64,000 nt of DNA, taken from positions 627,084 to 691,083 of the forward strand of contig NZ_JODS01000001.1 of assembly GCF_000718025.1 (NCBI RefSeq), in the 5' to 3' direction. Source of the DNA: Kitasatospora purpeofusca (lineage in GTDB: Bacteria > Actinomycetota > Actinomycetes > Streptomycetales > Streptomycetaceae). The translations under genes were made by a program, and so were the position numbers. The notes beneath the pieces were generated by a model. It searched no databases. It had not been told where the DNA came from and saw only the letters and a list, made by a program, of their open reading frames with translations. This document shows positions 7,987 to 16,425 of this stretch, one piece after another. Numbering within the stretch: the first letter of the stretch is position 1; every line of letters begins with the position of its first letter.

Positions 7987-9269
7987 GGCCGGCCAGCACC
8001 CGGCCCCGCCCGCCCGCCGCCCCACTCCGGACCGACCCCCTGGACCCCACCGTGCCCACACCCCGCGCCGCCCGCCGCCGACCGGCCGCCGGACCTCGCC
8101 AACTGCACCCCGGAGCCTGGTGGTTGTGGGCACTCGGCCTGGGCGCGGCCGCCACCCGCACCACCAATCCGCTGGTCCTGCTGCTGCTGGCCGCCGTCGC
8201 CGGCTACGTCGTCGCAGCCCGGCGCGGTGACGCGCCCTGGTCGCGCTCCTACGGCGCGTTCCTGCGGCTCGGCCTCCTGGTGCTCGGCATCCGGCTGCTG
8301 TTCGCCGTCGTCCTCGGCTCACCGGTCCCCGGCACCCACGTCCTCCTCACCCTCCCCGAAGTCCCGCTGCCCGCCTGGGCGCAGGGCGTCCGGATCGGCG
8401 GCCGGGTGACCGCCGAGGGACTGCTCGCCGCGCTGTACGACGGGCTGCGGCTGGCCACCCTGCTGGTGTGCGTGGGCGCCGCGAACGCCCTCGCCAGCCC
8501 GGCCCGGCTGCTGCGCACGCTGCCCGGCGCGCTCTACGAGGCGGGCGTGGCCGTGGTGGTCGCGATGACCTTCGCGCCCAACCTGGTGGCCGACGTGCAG
8601 CGGCTGCGCGCCGCCCGCCGCCTGCGCGGCCGCAGCGACCGGGGCGTGGCCGCCGTGCTCAGCGTCGGACTGCCCGTCCTGGAGGGCGCGTTGGAGCGCT
8701 CGGTGGCGCTGGCGGCGGCGATGGACACCCGCGGCTTCGGGCGCACCGCCGCCGTGCCGCGCCGGATCGCCGTGCTCACCGCCGGGCTGACCCTGGCCGG
8801 GCTGCTCGGCATCTGCCTGGCCGCGTACGGGCTGCTGACGGCGGGCGGCGCCGGCTGGGCGGTTCCGGTGCTCGTGATCGGCCTGGCCGCCGCCTTCGCC
8901 GGACTGCTGCTGGGCGGACGGCGTTCGGTCCGGACCCGCCACCGGCCCGACCCCTGGGCACTGCCGGAGTGGCTCACCGCCGGGTCCGGGGTCGCGGTGG
9001 CGGCGGCGACGGCCTGGCTGGCCGCGCTGGACCCGCTCGCCTTCGCCCCCACCGTGGTGCCGCCGACCGCGCCGGTGCTGCCGGTCGCCGCGGCGGCGGC
9101 CGTCCTGTTCGGACTGCTCCCCGCCTTCGTCACCCCGGTGCCGCCGGACACCACCGGCACCACCACCGGCTCCACCGCCGGAAGCACCACCGAAGCCACC
9201 GCCACCAAGGCCGCCGGCAAGGCCACCACCACCGCCAGGACCCCGTCCGGGCCCGGGAGGACTCCGTGA
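7983..9269 (+). CDS. ECF transporter T component (CbiQ-like transmembrane protein)
   Basis: A 428-residue membrane protein starting at an ATG overlapping the previous stop (ATGA). It shows the CbiQ/EcfT pattern: several hydrophobic helices, then the coupling-helix signature with Ala-Arg-Gly motifs (RLRAARRLRGRSD, and AMDTRGFGRT, the usual A-x-x-x-RG). It would link the two ATPase domains to the substrate-binding S component. It is longer than usual for the family, with a 40-residue Pro/Arg-rich N-terminus and a Thr/Ala-rich C-terminal tail of about 45 residues. Genes before and after overlap by 4 bp. Confidence 0.9.
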   Translation: MRPASTRPRPPAAPLRTDPLDPTVPTPRAARRRPAAGPRQLHPGAWWLWALGLGAAATRTTNPLVLLLLAAVAGYVVAARRGDAPWSRSYGAFLRLGLLVLGIRLLFAVVLGSPVPGTHVLLTLPEVPLPAWAQGVRIGGRVTAEGLLAALYDGLRLATLLVCVGAANALASPARLLRTLPGALYEAGVAVVVAMTFAPNLVADVQRLRAARRLRGRSDRGVAAVLSVGLPVLEGALERSVALAAAMDTRGFGRTAAVPRRIAVLTAGLTLAGLLGICLAAYGLLTAGGAGWAVPVLVIGLAAAFAGLLLGGRRSVRTRHRPDPWALPEWLTAGSGVAVAAATAWLAALDPLAFAPTVVPPTAPVLPVAAAAAVLFGLLPAFVTPVPPDTTGTTTGSTAGSTTEATATKAAGKATTTARTPSGPGRTP

Positions 9270-10888
9270 TCACCTTCGAACAGGTCGGCGTCCAGTACGC
9301 CGACGCCGAGGCGCCCACGATCGAGGGCGTCGACCTGACCGTCCCCGAGGGCGAACTCTGCCTGCTCGTCGGCCCGTCGGGCTCCGGCAAGTCGACCCTG
9401 CTGGGCACCGTCAGCGGCCTCGTCCCGCACTTCACCGGCGGCGTGCTGCACGGCCGGGTCACCGTCGGCGGGCGCGACACCCGGGAGCACCGGCCGCGCG
9501 AACTCGCCGACCTGGTCGGCACGGTGGGCCAGGACCCGAGGGCGCACTTCGTCACCGACACGGTCGAGGACGAACTCGCCTACGGCATGGAGTCCCTGGG
9601 CCTGCCGTCGGACGTGATGCGGCGCCGGGTCGAGGAGACCCTCGACCTCCTCGGCCTGGCCGAGCTGCGGCAGCGGGCGCTCGGCTCGCTCTCCGGCGGC
9701 CAGCAGCAGCGGGTCGCCATCGGCTCGGTGCTCACCGTCCACCCGAAGGTGCTGGTCCTGGACGAACCGACCTCCGCGCTCGATCCGGGCGCCGCCGAGG
9801 AGGTGCTGGCGGTGCTCCAGCGGCTGGTGCACGACCTCGGCACCACCGTGCTGATGGCCGAGCACCGGCTGGAGCGCGTGGTCCAGTACGCCGACCAGGT
9901 CCTGCTGCTGACCCCCGGCGCACCGCCGGTCCTGGGCGAGCCCGCCGAGATCATGGCGCACTCACCGGTCCACCCGCCGGTGGTCGGGCTCGGCCGGCTG
10001 GCCGGCTGGCACCCGCTGCCGCTCACCGTCCGCGACGCCCGCCGCCGGGCGGCCGGGCTGCGCGCCCGGCTGGACGGCCACCGGCCGCCCGCCGCCCCGG
10101 CCGCCTCCGCCACCGGCACACCGCTCGCCACCGCCTCCCGGCTGGTGGTCCGGCGCGGCCCGGTCCCGGCCCTGCGCGGCGTCGACCTCACCCTGCACGC
10201 CGGGACGATCACCGCGCTGATGGGCCGCAACGGCGCCGGCAAGTCCACCCTGCTCGGCGCGCTGGTCGGCCTGCACGCGCCGGCCTCCGGCTCGGTCGAC
10301 ATCGGCGGCCGCACCCCGCACCGCACCCGGCCCGCCGAACTCGTCCGCCACGTCGGTCTCGTCCCGCAGGACCCGCGCGACCTGCTGTACGGCGAGAGCG
10401 TCACCGCCGAGTGCGCCTCCGCCGACCACGACGCGGGCGCCGAACCCGGCACCTGCCGCGCCCTGGTGGAGCGGCTGCTGCCCGGCCTGCCCGACGCCGT
10501 CCACCCGCGCGACCTCTCCGAGGGCCAGCGGCTCACCCTCGCCCTGGCGGTGGTGCTGACCGCCCGCCCGCCGCTGATCCTGCTCGACGAGCCCACCCGC
10601 GGCCTCGACTACGCGGCCAAGGCCCGGCTGGTCGAGATCCTGCGCGGCCTCGCCGCCGAGGGCCACGGCGTCCTGCTCGCCACCCACGACGTCGAACTGG
10701 CCGCCGAACTCTCCGACCGCACGGCCGTCCTGGCCGACGGCGAGATCGTCGCGGACGGCCCGACCCCCGAGGTGGTGCTCGGCTCGCCGGCCTTCGCCCC
10801 GCAGGTCGCCAAGATCCTCGCCCCGGGCCCCTGGCTCACCGTCCGCCAGGTCGCCGGGGCCCTCGACCGGATCGGACCCGACGCATGA
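9266..10888 (+). CDS. ECF transporter fused ATPase (two ABC domains)
   Basis: A 540-residue fusion of two ABC ATPase domains. Domain 1 has Walker A GPSGSGKST near residue 36, signature LSGGQQQR and Walker B VLVLDEPTSALDP. Domain 2 (from about residue 285) has Walker A GRNGAGKST, a diverged signature LSEGQRLTL and Walker B LILLDEPTRGLDY with a following switch His (ATHDVELA). Such A-A' fusions power ECF vitamin transporters. The GTG start overlaps the T-component stop (GTGA) and the stop overlaps the S-component start (ATGA), giving stoichiometric co-translation. The second signature motif suggests one of the two composite ATP sites may be less active. Confidence 0.92.
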   Translation: MITFEQVGVQYADAEAPTIEGVDLTVPEGELCLLVGPSGSGKSTLLGTVSGLVPHFTGGVLHGRVTVGGRDTREHRPRELADLVGTVGQDPRAHFVTDTVEDELAYGMESLGLPSDVMRRRVEETLDLLGLAELRQRALGSLSGGQQQRVAIGSVLTVHPKVLVLDEPTSALDPGAAEEVLAVLQRLVHDLGTTVLMAEHRLERVVQYADQVLLLTPGAPPVLGEPAEIMAHSPVHPPVVGLGRLAGWHPLPLTVRDARRRAAGLRARLDGHRPPAAPAASATGTPLATASRLVVRRGPVPALRGVDLTLHAGTITALMGRNGAGKSTLLGALVGLHAPASGSVDIGGRTPHRTRPAELVRHVGLVPQDPRDLLYGESVTAECASADHDAGAEPGTCRALVERLLPGLPDAVHPRDLSEGQRLTLALAVVLTARPPLILLDEPTRGLDYAAKARLVEILRGLAAEGHGVLLATHDVELAAELSDRTAVLADGEIVADGPTPEVVLGSPAFAPQVAKILAPGPWLTVRQVAGALDRIGPDA

Positions 10889-11739
10889 CCCCGCCGACCC
10901 CGCTCGCCCGCCCGGTCCCGCTCGGCCGCCGCTCGGTCCTCGCCCTGGCCCTGACCTCGCTGGTCGGCGTGGCCGGCTTCGGCTGGCCGCTGCTCGCCTC
11001 CACCCGCTCCGCCCTGGTCGGCCACTCCGCCGACGCCCCCTGGCTGTTCGCCCTGCTGCTCCCGCTGCTCCTCGCCGTCGTCGTCGCCCAGATCTCCGAG
11101 GGCCGGACGGCGGGCGGCGGGGCCCCCGGGCTGGACGCCAAGTCGGTCGCGCTCCTCGGCGTCCTCGCGGCCGCCGGCGCGGCCCTGCGCCCGCTCGGCG
11201 CGGGCACGGCCGGGCTGGAGCCGATGTTCTTCCTGATGGTGCTGTCCGGCCGGGTGCTCGGACCGGGCTTCGGCTTCGTCCTCGGCGCGCTGTCGATGTT
11301 CGCCTCCGCGCTGCTCACCGGCGGCGTCGGGCCCTGGCTGCCGTTCCAGATGCTCGCCATGGGCTGGGTGTGCCTCGGCGCCGGCCTCCTCCCCGGCCCG
11401 GCCCGGCTGCGCGGCCGCCGCGAACTCGCGCTGCTCGCCGCCTACGGAGCCGTCGCCTCGCTGCTCTACGGCGTGGTGATGAACCTCCAGGGCTGGCCCT
11501 ACATCGCCGGCCTCGCGAGTTCGATCTCCTTCGTCCCCGGCGACCCGGTGTCCGAGAACCTGGTCCGCTTCGCCGTCTACTGCCTCACCACGTCCCTCGG
11601 CTGGGACCTCCCCCGCGCCGCCCTGACCGTGGTCCTCTGCCTCACCCTGGGCACCCCGGTCCTGCGCGCCCTGCGCCGCGCCACCCGCCGCGCCGCCTTC
11701 GCCGCCCCGGTCGCCTTCCGTCCCCCGCCGGACAGGTGA
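10885..11739 (+). CDS. ECF transporter S component, probably cobalamin-specific
   Basis: A 284-residue membrane protein with about six to seven hydrophobic helices. It has the small-residue-rich first helix expected for docking to the T component, and a loop (PMFFLMVLSGRVLGPGFGFVLG) typical of actinobacterial S components annotated near B12 riboswitches (CbrT-type). It confers substrate choice in the complex; the upstream riboswitch makes cobalamin or a cobalamin precursor the likely substrate. The start overlaps the ATPase stop. The stop codon (11737-11739) lies inside the first copy of the 21-bp repeat that flanks the next block. Confidence 0.85.
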   Translation: MTPPTPLARPVPLGRRSVLALALTSLVGVAGFGWPLLASTRSALVGHSADAPWLFALLLPLLLAVVVAQISEGRTAGGGAPGLDAKSVALLGVLAAAGAALRPLGAGTAGLEPMFFLMVLSGRVLGPGFGFVLGALSMFASALLTGGVGPWLPFQMLAMGWVCLGAGLLPGPARLRGRRELALLAAYGAVASLLYGVVMNLQGWPYIAGLASSISFVPGDPVSENLVRFAVYCLTTSLGWDLPRAALTVVLCLTLGTPVLRALRRATRRAAFAAPVAFRPPPDR

Positions 11740-11755
11740 ACCGTGCGGCGCGGAC
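11735..11755. repeat. Left copy of exact 21-bp direct repeat
   Basis: GGTGAACCGTGC..GCGGAC (21 bases) recurs without mismatch and in the same orientation at 18593-18613. The left copy covers the stop codon of the ECF S-component gene. The pair brackets a 6.8-kb gene block. Confidence 0.85.
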
Positions 11756-11791
11756 CCGACCCCGCGCCGGAGGGACCACCTTCACCCGCCG

Positions 11792-12283
11792 TCAGTCGTC
11801 GGCCCCGGGGGCGAAGTAGTCACGGAGCATGACGGTCGTCCATTCGGCCTGACGCTGCTCTCCGCGAGGGCCCATCTCGTCGAACCACGGCTTCACGTCC
11901 AGGACCGGCGTGCCGTCGACGGCGTCGAGGTCTTCGACGTGCAGGTCCAGCCCGTCGACCTTGAGCAGGCGGCAACGTGACACACCCAGCCAGTTCAGGC
12001 GTCGCATGTTGCGGTGGCCGAAGATCCCGACCTCCGGCCACTCCGGGTTGCCCCGAGGCCGACGGGCGCCGAGGTTCAGGTCGGTCGGGTCGGTGAGGTG
12101 GAAGCGGAAGACGATCTCCAGGTGCGAGAAGTCCTCAAGACCCTTGGTCGCGTCGGCGGTGAAGAGGACTCCGTCCAGCCGGACAATCGCCCGGGTGCCG
12201 CCCCAGAAGTCGTCCGTGGGGTCGACCCGTCCGCCGACCACACGGCCGAGGGCCTCGACCTCGAACGTCTCTCGCTCTGCCAT
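11792..12283 (-). CDS. TrmO/TsaA-like (YaeB family) protein
   Basis: A 163-residue protein of the TrmO (TsaA/YaeB, UPF0066) family. Members transfer a methyl group from SAM to N6-threonylcarbamoyladenosine at position 37 of certain tRNAs. Seen here are the GHRNMRRLNWLGVSRCRLLKVDGLDLHVEDLDAVDGTPVLDVKPW region, split here as the family core GVSRCRLL and DGTPVLDVKPW. The gene starts at ATG 12283 with GAGGAG upstream. The family barrel is usually preceded by the motif for Pro-Arg-Q; here it is EWPEVGIFGHRNMRRLN, somewhat diverged. It lies just inside the left 21-bp repeat and 13 bp downstream of the HTH-TPR regulator gene, on the same strand. Confidence 0.8.
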   Translation of the reverse strand: MAERETFEVEALGRVVGGRVDPTDDFWGGTRAIVRLDGVLFTADATKGLEDFSHLEIVFRFHLTDPTDLNLGARRPRGNPEWPEVGIFGHRNMRRLNWLGVSRCRLLKVDGLDLHVEDLDAVDGTPVLDVKPWFDEMGPRGEQRQAEWTTVMLRDYFAPGADD

Positions 12284-12296
12284 CAGTGACTCCTCG

Positions 12297-13679
12297 TCAA
12301 GCTGCTTCGGAAAGGTACGCGGCAGCACGCGCGTCGATCTCGTTGATCGCCGCGCTACCGCGCCGCCGGTAGGGGGAGAGCAGGGTGCGCATGTCAGCGG
12401 CGGCCTGGCGGGTGCGGCCGGAGCGTACGCCGTCCATCGCGTCGAGAGCCTGCGACCAGGTGGCACAGGCTCGGTCGACGTTGTTCATCTGCACGTACAC
12501 GGAACCGAGGTATCCCAGGGTCACCGCGTGGGTGCGGGTGAACTTCGTCGCCTTGCGGGTGCGGACGCTGTGGTGGAACTCGCGGACCGAGCCGTCGAGA
12601 TCCCCCATGTCGCGCAGGGCACACGCGGTTTCGTGGGCCAGGCTGGCCTCACCGAAGAAGAACACCCGGTTCGGCTCGGCGATGTCGTCACCGGCGGCGG
12701 AGAGATCGTCCTCGGCCCGCAGCAGCGCCTTGGCGGCGGCGTTCCTGCGGCCGGCGGCAGCCAGGCTCCGGGCATGGACTACGTCGAGGAGGGCCCGCTC
12801 CCGTGGCGAGGCAAGCGCGTACCGGTCGCCGTCGACGGATGCGGCGGCGAGGTCGAGAGCCTGCTGGTAGTGCCCGAGGTCGATGGCCTGGTGCGCCATC
12901 GCCCGCAGAACGTGGGCGGCCATCGGTGGATCGCCGGCCTCAGCAGCGAGTTTCACCGCCTCGGCGAAGTACCGCTGGGCTGTCGCATGCCGGCCGGCGT
13001 CGAACGCCATCCAACCAGCCAGATAGGCAAGTTCACTGGCTGTCGAGTAGAGATCACGACGCACTCGCTCGTCAGTGAACTTCCCTCGAAGGTAGCCGGT
13101 GACGTCGGTCGTCAGGTACTGCACCACGGACGTCCAGGCATGACCGCCGCCTCGCCGCTGATCGACTTGTGAGAACAGGACGGTCATCTCACGGACGGCT
13201 GCCAGATCTCCAGGACCCACCCGCCGGGTTGCCGCAGTGCTACGCACGGTGCCCCGCTCGGCCATGCGTTGCCACCAGTCCTCTTCGGGCAGGGAGAGTG
13301 CGGCTACCGAGTAGACCGCCACCCCCAGCGCCCGCCTGCGTTCCACGTCCACGTCGGTTCTCCCGAGTTCGGCCAGCGCGCTCAGCGTATCCGCGTCCCA
13401 GTCGGCTTTCCGGGGTGCGGGCGCGATCAGACCAATCTCCTCCAGTGTCACGACCCGTCCGCCGAGCGCACGGCCCAACGCCTCGGCCAGGAAGGCGCCG
13501 ACGTTACCGGCCGGCTGACCACCGTTCTTCCAGTGCGTGATGCTCGACTTGTTGGTCTCCAGGAGTTCGTCGTGCTCGGCCGCCACCCGCCTGACCAGGC
13601 GCGCGATCGCATCGCCGGAGAGCTTCGTCCCGTCGATGACCTTCCGCAGCCGCTCGTTCGGTTCCCTCGTCGGCGCCAA
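12297..13679 (-). CDS. HTH regulator with C-terminal TPR-like repeats
   Basis: A 460-residue protein. The N-terminal part (residues 1-80: NERLRKVIDGTKLSGDAIAR, then SSITHWKNGGQPAG) is a helix-turn-helix resembling XRE-type domains found in actinomycete signalling proteins. From about residue 200 it is an all-helical array with TPR-like spacing (AERYFAEAVKLAAEAG, HYQQALDLAAASVD, GDLDGSVREFHHSVR). I choose TTG 13679, which has GGGAGG 6 bases upstream; the frame stays open to 13859. TPR regulators of this kind sense peptides or partner proteins. It is divergent from the tiny-ORF/epimerase genes and probably controls them and itself. Confidence 0.75.
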   Translation of the reverse strand: MAPTREPNERLRKVIDGTKLSGDAIARLVRRVAAEHDELLETNKSSITHWKNGGQPAGNVGAFLAEALGRALGGRVVTLEEIGLIAPAPRKADWDADTLSALAELGRTDVDVERRRALGVAVYSVAALSLPEEDWWQRMAERGTVRSTAATRRVGPGDLAAVREMTVLFSQVDQRRGGGHAWTSVVQYLTTDVTGYLRGKFTDERVRRDLYSTASELAYLAGWMAFDAGRHATAQRYFAEAVKLAAEAGDPPMAAHVLRAMAHQAIDLGHYQQALDLAAASVDGDRYALASPRERALLDVVHARSLAAAGRRNAAAKALLRAEDDLSAAGDDIAEPNRVFFFGEASLAHETACALRDMGDLDGSVREFHHSVRTRKATKFTRTHAVTLGYLGSVYVQMNNVDRACATWSQALDAMDGVRSGRTRQAAADMRTLLSPYRRRGSAAINEIDARAAAYLSEAA

Positions 13680-13701
13680 AGCGCACCTCCCTGACGGGCC
13701 G

Positions 13702-13719
13702 TTAAACCGCTTAAACCGC
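13702..13719 (-). promoter_or_regulatory. Tandem GCGGTTTAA half-sites upstream of HTH-TPR gene
   Basis: On the minus strand GCGGTTTAA occurs twice back to back, 22-40 bases before the chosen TTG start. The arrangement fits a repressor site overlapping the promoter of the regulator gene. The function is inferred. Confidence 0.4.
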
Positions 13720-13897
13720 ACAGCGTGCCCAATACCGTACTCCCAGTAGCGATCAGGCGGTTCACTAACTGCATACCGCCCGCCGGGTGGGGGGTCGATT
13801 CGGACCCTGAAGCCCTGCGGAGCGGCGGCCTGCGGCGACTCCAGCTGTGCATCCGACATCGACGCCGCCCCGCCAACTCATGACCTCGGAGAGGCTG

Positions 13898-14134
13898 ATG
13901 ACGACTGCCGACCGCACACCGCACCCGTGGAGCCTCAACCGCACCGCCACGCTGCTGATCCCCGAGCGGCCAATCCCGCGCCGATCCACGAGTCCGACCC
14001 GGAAGGGCGCCGCCGCGACCAGCAATCGCATGCTGCTGGACGAGCACCGCAGCAATGACTGGCTGTACGTCCGGTGCGAGAACGCCTGGCCCTGTGGCGT
14101 GACCAGGAGCATCCGTTTCGGGAGCGTCGCATGA
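13898..14134 (+). CDS. Small hypothetical protein (78 residues)
   Basis: ATG 13898 has GGAGAGG close upstream. The 78-residue product (MTTADRTPHPWSLNRTATLL... to IRFGSVA) has no membrane segment and no motif I recognise; two Cys-Trp-rich stretches occur near the end (DWLYVRCENAWPCGV). Its stop overlaps the next start in ATGA, which argues that it is translated. It is the first gene of the forward unit leading to the epimerase and is divergent from the HTH-TPR regulator. Confidence 0.6.
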   Translation: MTTADRTPHPWSLNRTATLLIPERPIPRRSTSPTRKGAAATSNRMLLDEHRSNDWLYVRCENAWPCGVTRSIRFGSVA

Positions 14135-14277
14135 TCAACGGAGAGCTCATTCAGGCCGACGGTCGGACGGTCGTCCTCGTCCCGAACCGGGACCGAGCCC
14201 GCCGACGCGCCCTGGTCCTGCATCAGCTCGCCGCCGGTCGCCGTCGCTGCAAGAAGCGCCGGGGGTCGGTCGCGTGA
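14131..14277 (+). CDS. Very small basic protein (48 residues)
   Basis: ATG 14131 overlaps the previous stop (ATGA) and the stop overlaps the next start (GTGA). The 48-residue product is strongly basic (RDRARRRALV, GRRRCKKRRG), as expected for a nucleic-acid or acidic-partner binding peptide. There is no homology I can name. The double overlap is the main evidence that it is real. Confidence 0.55.
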   Translation: MINGELIQADGRTVVLVPNRDRARRRALVLHQLAAGRRRCKKRRGSVA

Positions 14278-14477
14278 GCGCCGAGAACTCCCCGGACTTC
14301 AAGCTCCCGGAGGACCGCCGCCAGGGCCTGTACATCCGTACGTTCAAGATCGCGAAGGACGGCACCCGGTACGACGACTCCGGCGTCATCACCGTGGAGT
14401 CGGAACCCGACGCCTCCGCCTACCACCCCGCGGCAACCTGGCCCGCCTGCCGCTGCCCGAAGCATCGCAACGGCTGA
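14274..14477 (+). CDS. Small hypothetical protein (67 residues)
   Basis: GTG 14274 overlaps the previous stop. The 67-residue product is soluble and mixed in charge, with a C-terminal PACRCPKHRNG that could hold a metal with the Cys-x-Cys and His. It is the third member of a chain of overlapping tiny ORFs ahead of the epimerase gene. The function is unknown. Confidence 0.55.
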   Translation: MSAENSPDFKLPEDRRQGLYIRTFKIAKDGTRYDDSGVITVESEPDASAYHPAATWPACRCPKHRNG

Positions 14478-14529
14478 CCCCGCCTCCCCGCAGCACCACC
14501 CGTCCCACATGTGAGAGGAAGAGCCTCCC

Positions 14530-15537
14530 TTGTCCCTCGAACAACTCTCAGGAAAGACCGTCCTGGTCACCGGTGCCGGCGGCCTGATCGGCAGCCGCCT
14601 CACGTCCCGGCTCCGCCGGCTCGGCGCCCGCCCCATCTCCGTCTGCAAGCTCGACGCCTACCCGCACGAGGTGTACCGCGAGCGGTTCGGCATCGACGCC
14701 GCCGACCCGGACTTCATCGTCGGCGACATCGCCGAACCGAACCTGATGCGCAAGGTGGTCTCCGACTGCGACTACGTGATCCACGCCGCCGCCCTGGCCG
14801 ACGTGGCGGCCTGCACGCGCCGGCCTCTGGACGCCATCGACACCAACATCACCGGCACCCAGCGGGTCCTGGACGCCGTCGCCGCCTCGGACCGGGTACG
14901 GAGGATGGTGTTCGTCTCCTCCGCCAGCGTCTACGGCAACGGCAGCCCCCGGTTCGTGGAGGGCGCGGCGGTCCAGCCGGTGTCCGTGTACGGCAACAGC
15001 AAGGCGTGGGGCGAGTACCAGACCGCCGCGGTGCTCGGCGGTGCCGGTATCTCGTACGCCGTGGTGCGGTACTTCTCGGTCTACGGCGAACCGCAGGTCG
15101 TGAAGGAGCGAAGCCACTCCTGGGTGGTCGCGTGGTTCGCCATGCGGGCCGCGCTCGGGCTGTCGCTGCACCTCAACGGTGGTGGGCACCAGATCCGCGA
15201 CATGGTCCACGTCGACGACATCGCCACCGGCACGCTGCGAGCACTGGTCGCACCCCGTGCGCACGAGGAGACCATCAACATCGGTACTGGGCTTGGCACT
15301 TCCATCCGGCAGATCGCCGAGCTCGTCCGCGGCCACTACCCGGACGTCCCGTTGGTCGAGACGCCCATGCCGTCCGGCGACCCAAAGGGCGGATACGCCT
15401 CCGTCGAGCGGATGGAGGAGCTGCTGGAGTGGCGGCCGAGCATCACGGTGACGGAAGGCGTCGCCCGATACGTGGCCTGGTTGAAGGCCACGCCGGAGGC
15501 CGTTCCCGACTGGATGCGCCAGGCGGCAGCCGCCTAG
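14530..15537 (+). CDS. NAD-dependent epimerase/dehydratase (extended SDR)
   Basis: A 335-residue extended short-chain dehydrogenase/reductase. It has a Rossmann glycine motif GAGGLIGSRL near residue 16, the DIAEPN and HAAALADV segments, and the catalytic triad Ser (VFVSSASVYGNG), Tyr and Lys (VYGNSKAWGE, i.e. YxxxK). Such enzymes act on nucleotide sugars (GalE or RmlB type). TTG 14530 is the apparent start, with GAGGAAGAG upstream. It overlaps the convergent GT2 gene by 4 bp, the two stops sharing CTAG. A nucleotide sugar produced here could feed that glycosyltransferase. Confidence 0.85.
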   Translation: MSLEQLSGKTVLVTGAGGLIGSRLTSRLRRLGARPISVCKLDAYPHEVYRERFGIDAADPDFIVGDIAEPNLMRKVVSDCDYVIHAAALADVAACTRRPLDAIDTNITGTQRVLDAVAASDRVRRMVFVSSASVYGNGSPRFVEGAAVQPVSVYGNSKAWGEYQTAAVLGGAGISYAVVRYFSVYGEPQVVKERSHSWVVAWFAMRAALGLSLHLNGGGHQIRDMVHVDDIATGTLRALVAPRAHEETINIGTGLGTSIRQIAELVRGHYPDVPLVETPMPSGDPKGGYASVERMEELLEWRPSITVTEGVARYVAWLKATPEAVPDWMRQAAAA

Positions 15538-16397
15538 ACGATCGGCGGACGCCCCAGCCGGGTCATGGTCCACACCGTGCGCCAGCGCAACGGCTTACGC
15601 CGCCCGCACGGGGTGCGCCAGCCCTCGGCGAAGCCCGCGAACCACGCCTTGAGGCCGGCCGCGTCCCTGGTCCGGGCGACGGTGAGCGCCATCCACACGC
15701 CGAGGTAGACCGGCACCAGCAGAGCCGGGAGGTGCCGACGCGCCAGGTACACCCGGTTGCGGGCGTTCACCCGGTAGAAGAAGGAGTGCCGGGTCGGGCT
15801 GGTGCGCGGGTGCTGGAGCAGCAGCTCGGGGACGTAGAGCACCCGCCACCCGGAATCCAGGGCCCGCCAGGCCATGTCGGTCTCCTCGTGCGCGAAGAAG
15901 AAGGAGTCCGGCCAGTCGCCGACCTGCCCCAGCATCTTCGAGGACAGGGCGTGGCCTCCGCCGAGGAAGCTGGTCACCTCGCCGCCGCGCATCGGGTCGC
16001 CGGCCCGCAGCCGGGGGACGTGGCGCCGCTGGGTGAGGCCGGTCTCGTCCGCGATCCGGAAGCTCACGATGCCCAGCCGGGGGTCTGCCTCGTACAGGGC
16101 GGTGATCCGGGCGAGGACGTCGTCGGCGACCAGCAGGCCGTCGTCGTCCAGGTCGATCACCACGTCCACGTCCCGCAGGTGGTCGAGGGCGGCGTTGCGA
16201 CCGCCGGTCACCCCGAGATTGTCCGCGAGTTCCACGCCCTCCACCCCGGCGGGCAGTTCCGGCAGCACGCACCCGTTGCCGACCACCACGACCTTCGCGG
16301 CCTTGACCGCCTGCATCTCCACCGAGGCCAGCAACTCGGCCAGTTCCTTCGGCCGCGTGCCCATGGTCAGCACCGCCACGCCCAGCTTGACGCCCAC
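15534..16397 (-). CDS. GT2-family glycosyltransferase
   Basis: A 287-residue GT-A fold inverting glycosyltransferase of family 2. It opens VKLGVAVLTMGTRPKELAEL, then VVVGNG, the DDDG metal-binding stretch (VIDLDDDGLLV) near residue 90, FLGGGHALSS and the ED-like HEETDMAWRAL, and ends with a basic, mildly hydrophobic region that may touch the membrane. Rhamnosyl- and other cell-surface sugar transferases look like this. The GTG 16397 start has GAAGAGG upstream. It is antisense to its neighbours: its stop overlaps that of the epimerase and its start is 28 bp from the divergent HD gene. Confidence 0.85.
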   Translation of the reverse strand: MGVKLGVAVLTMGTRPKELAELLASVEMQAVKAAKVVVVGNGCVLPELPAGVEGVELADNLGVTGGRNAALDHLRDVDVVIDLDDDGLLVADDVLARITALYEADPRLGIVSFRIADETGLTQRRHVPRLRAGDPMRGGEVTSFLGGGHALSSKMLGQVGDWPDSFFFAHEETDMAWRALDSGWRVLYVPELLLQHPRTSPTRHSFFYRVNARNRVYLARRHLPALLVPVYLGVWMALTVARTRDAAGLKAWFAGFAEGWRTPCGRRKPLRWRTVWTMTRLGRPPIV

Positions 16398-16425
16398 CGA
16401 ACCTCTTCCCTTCGAGGAACCAGAG

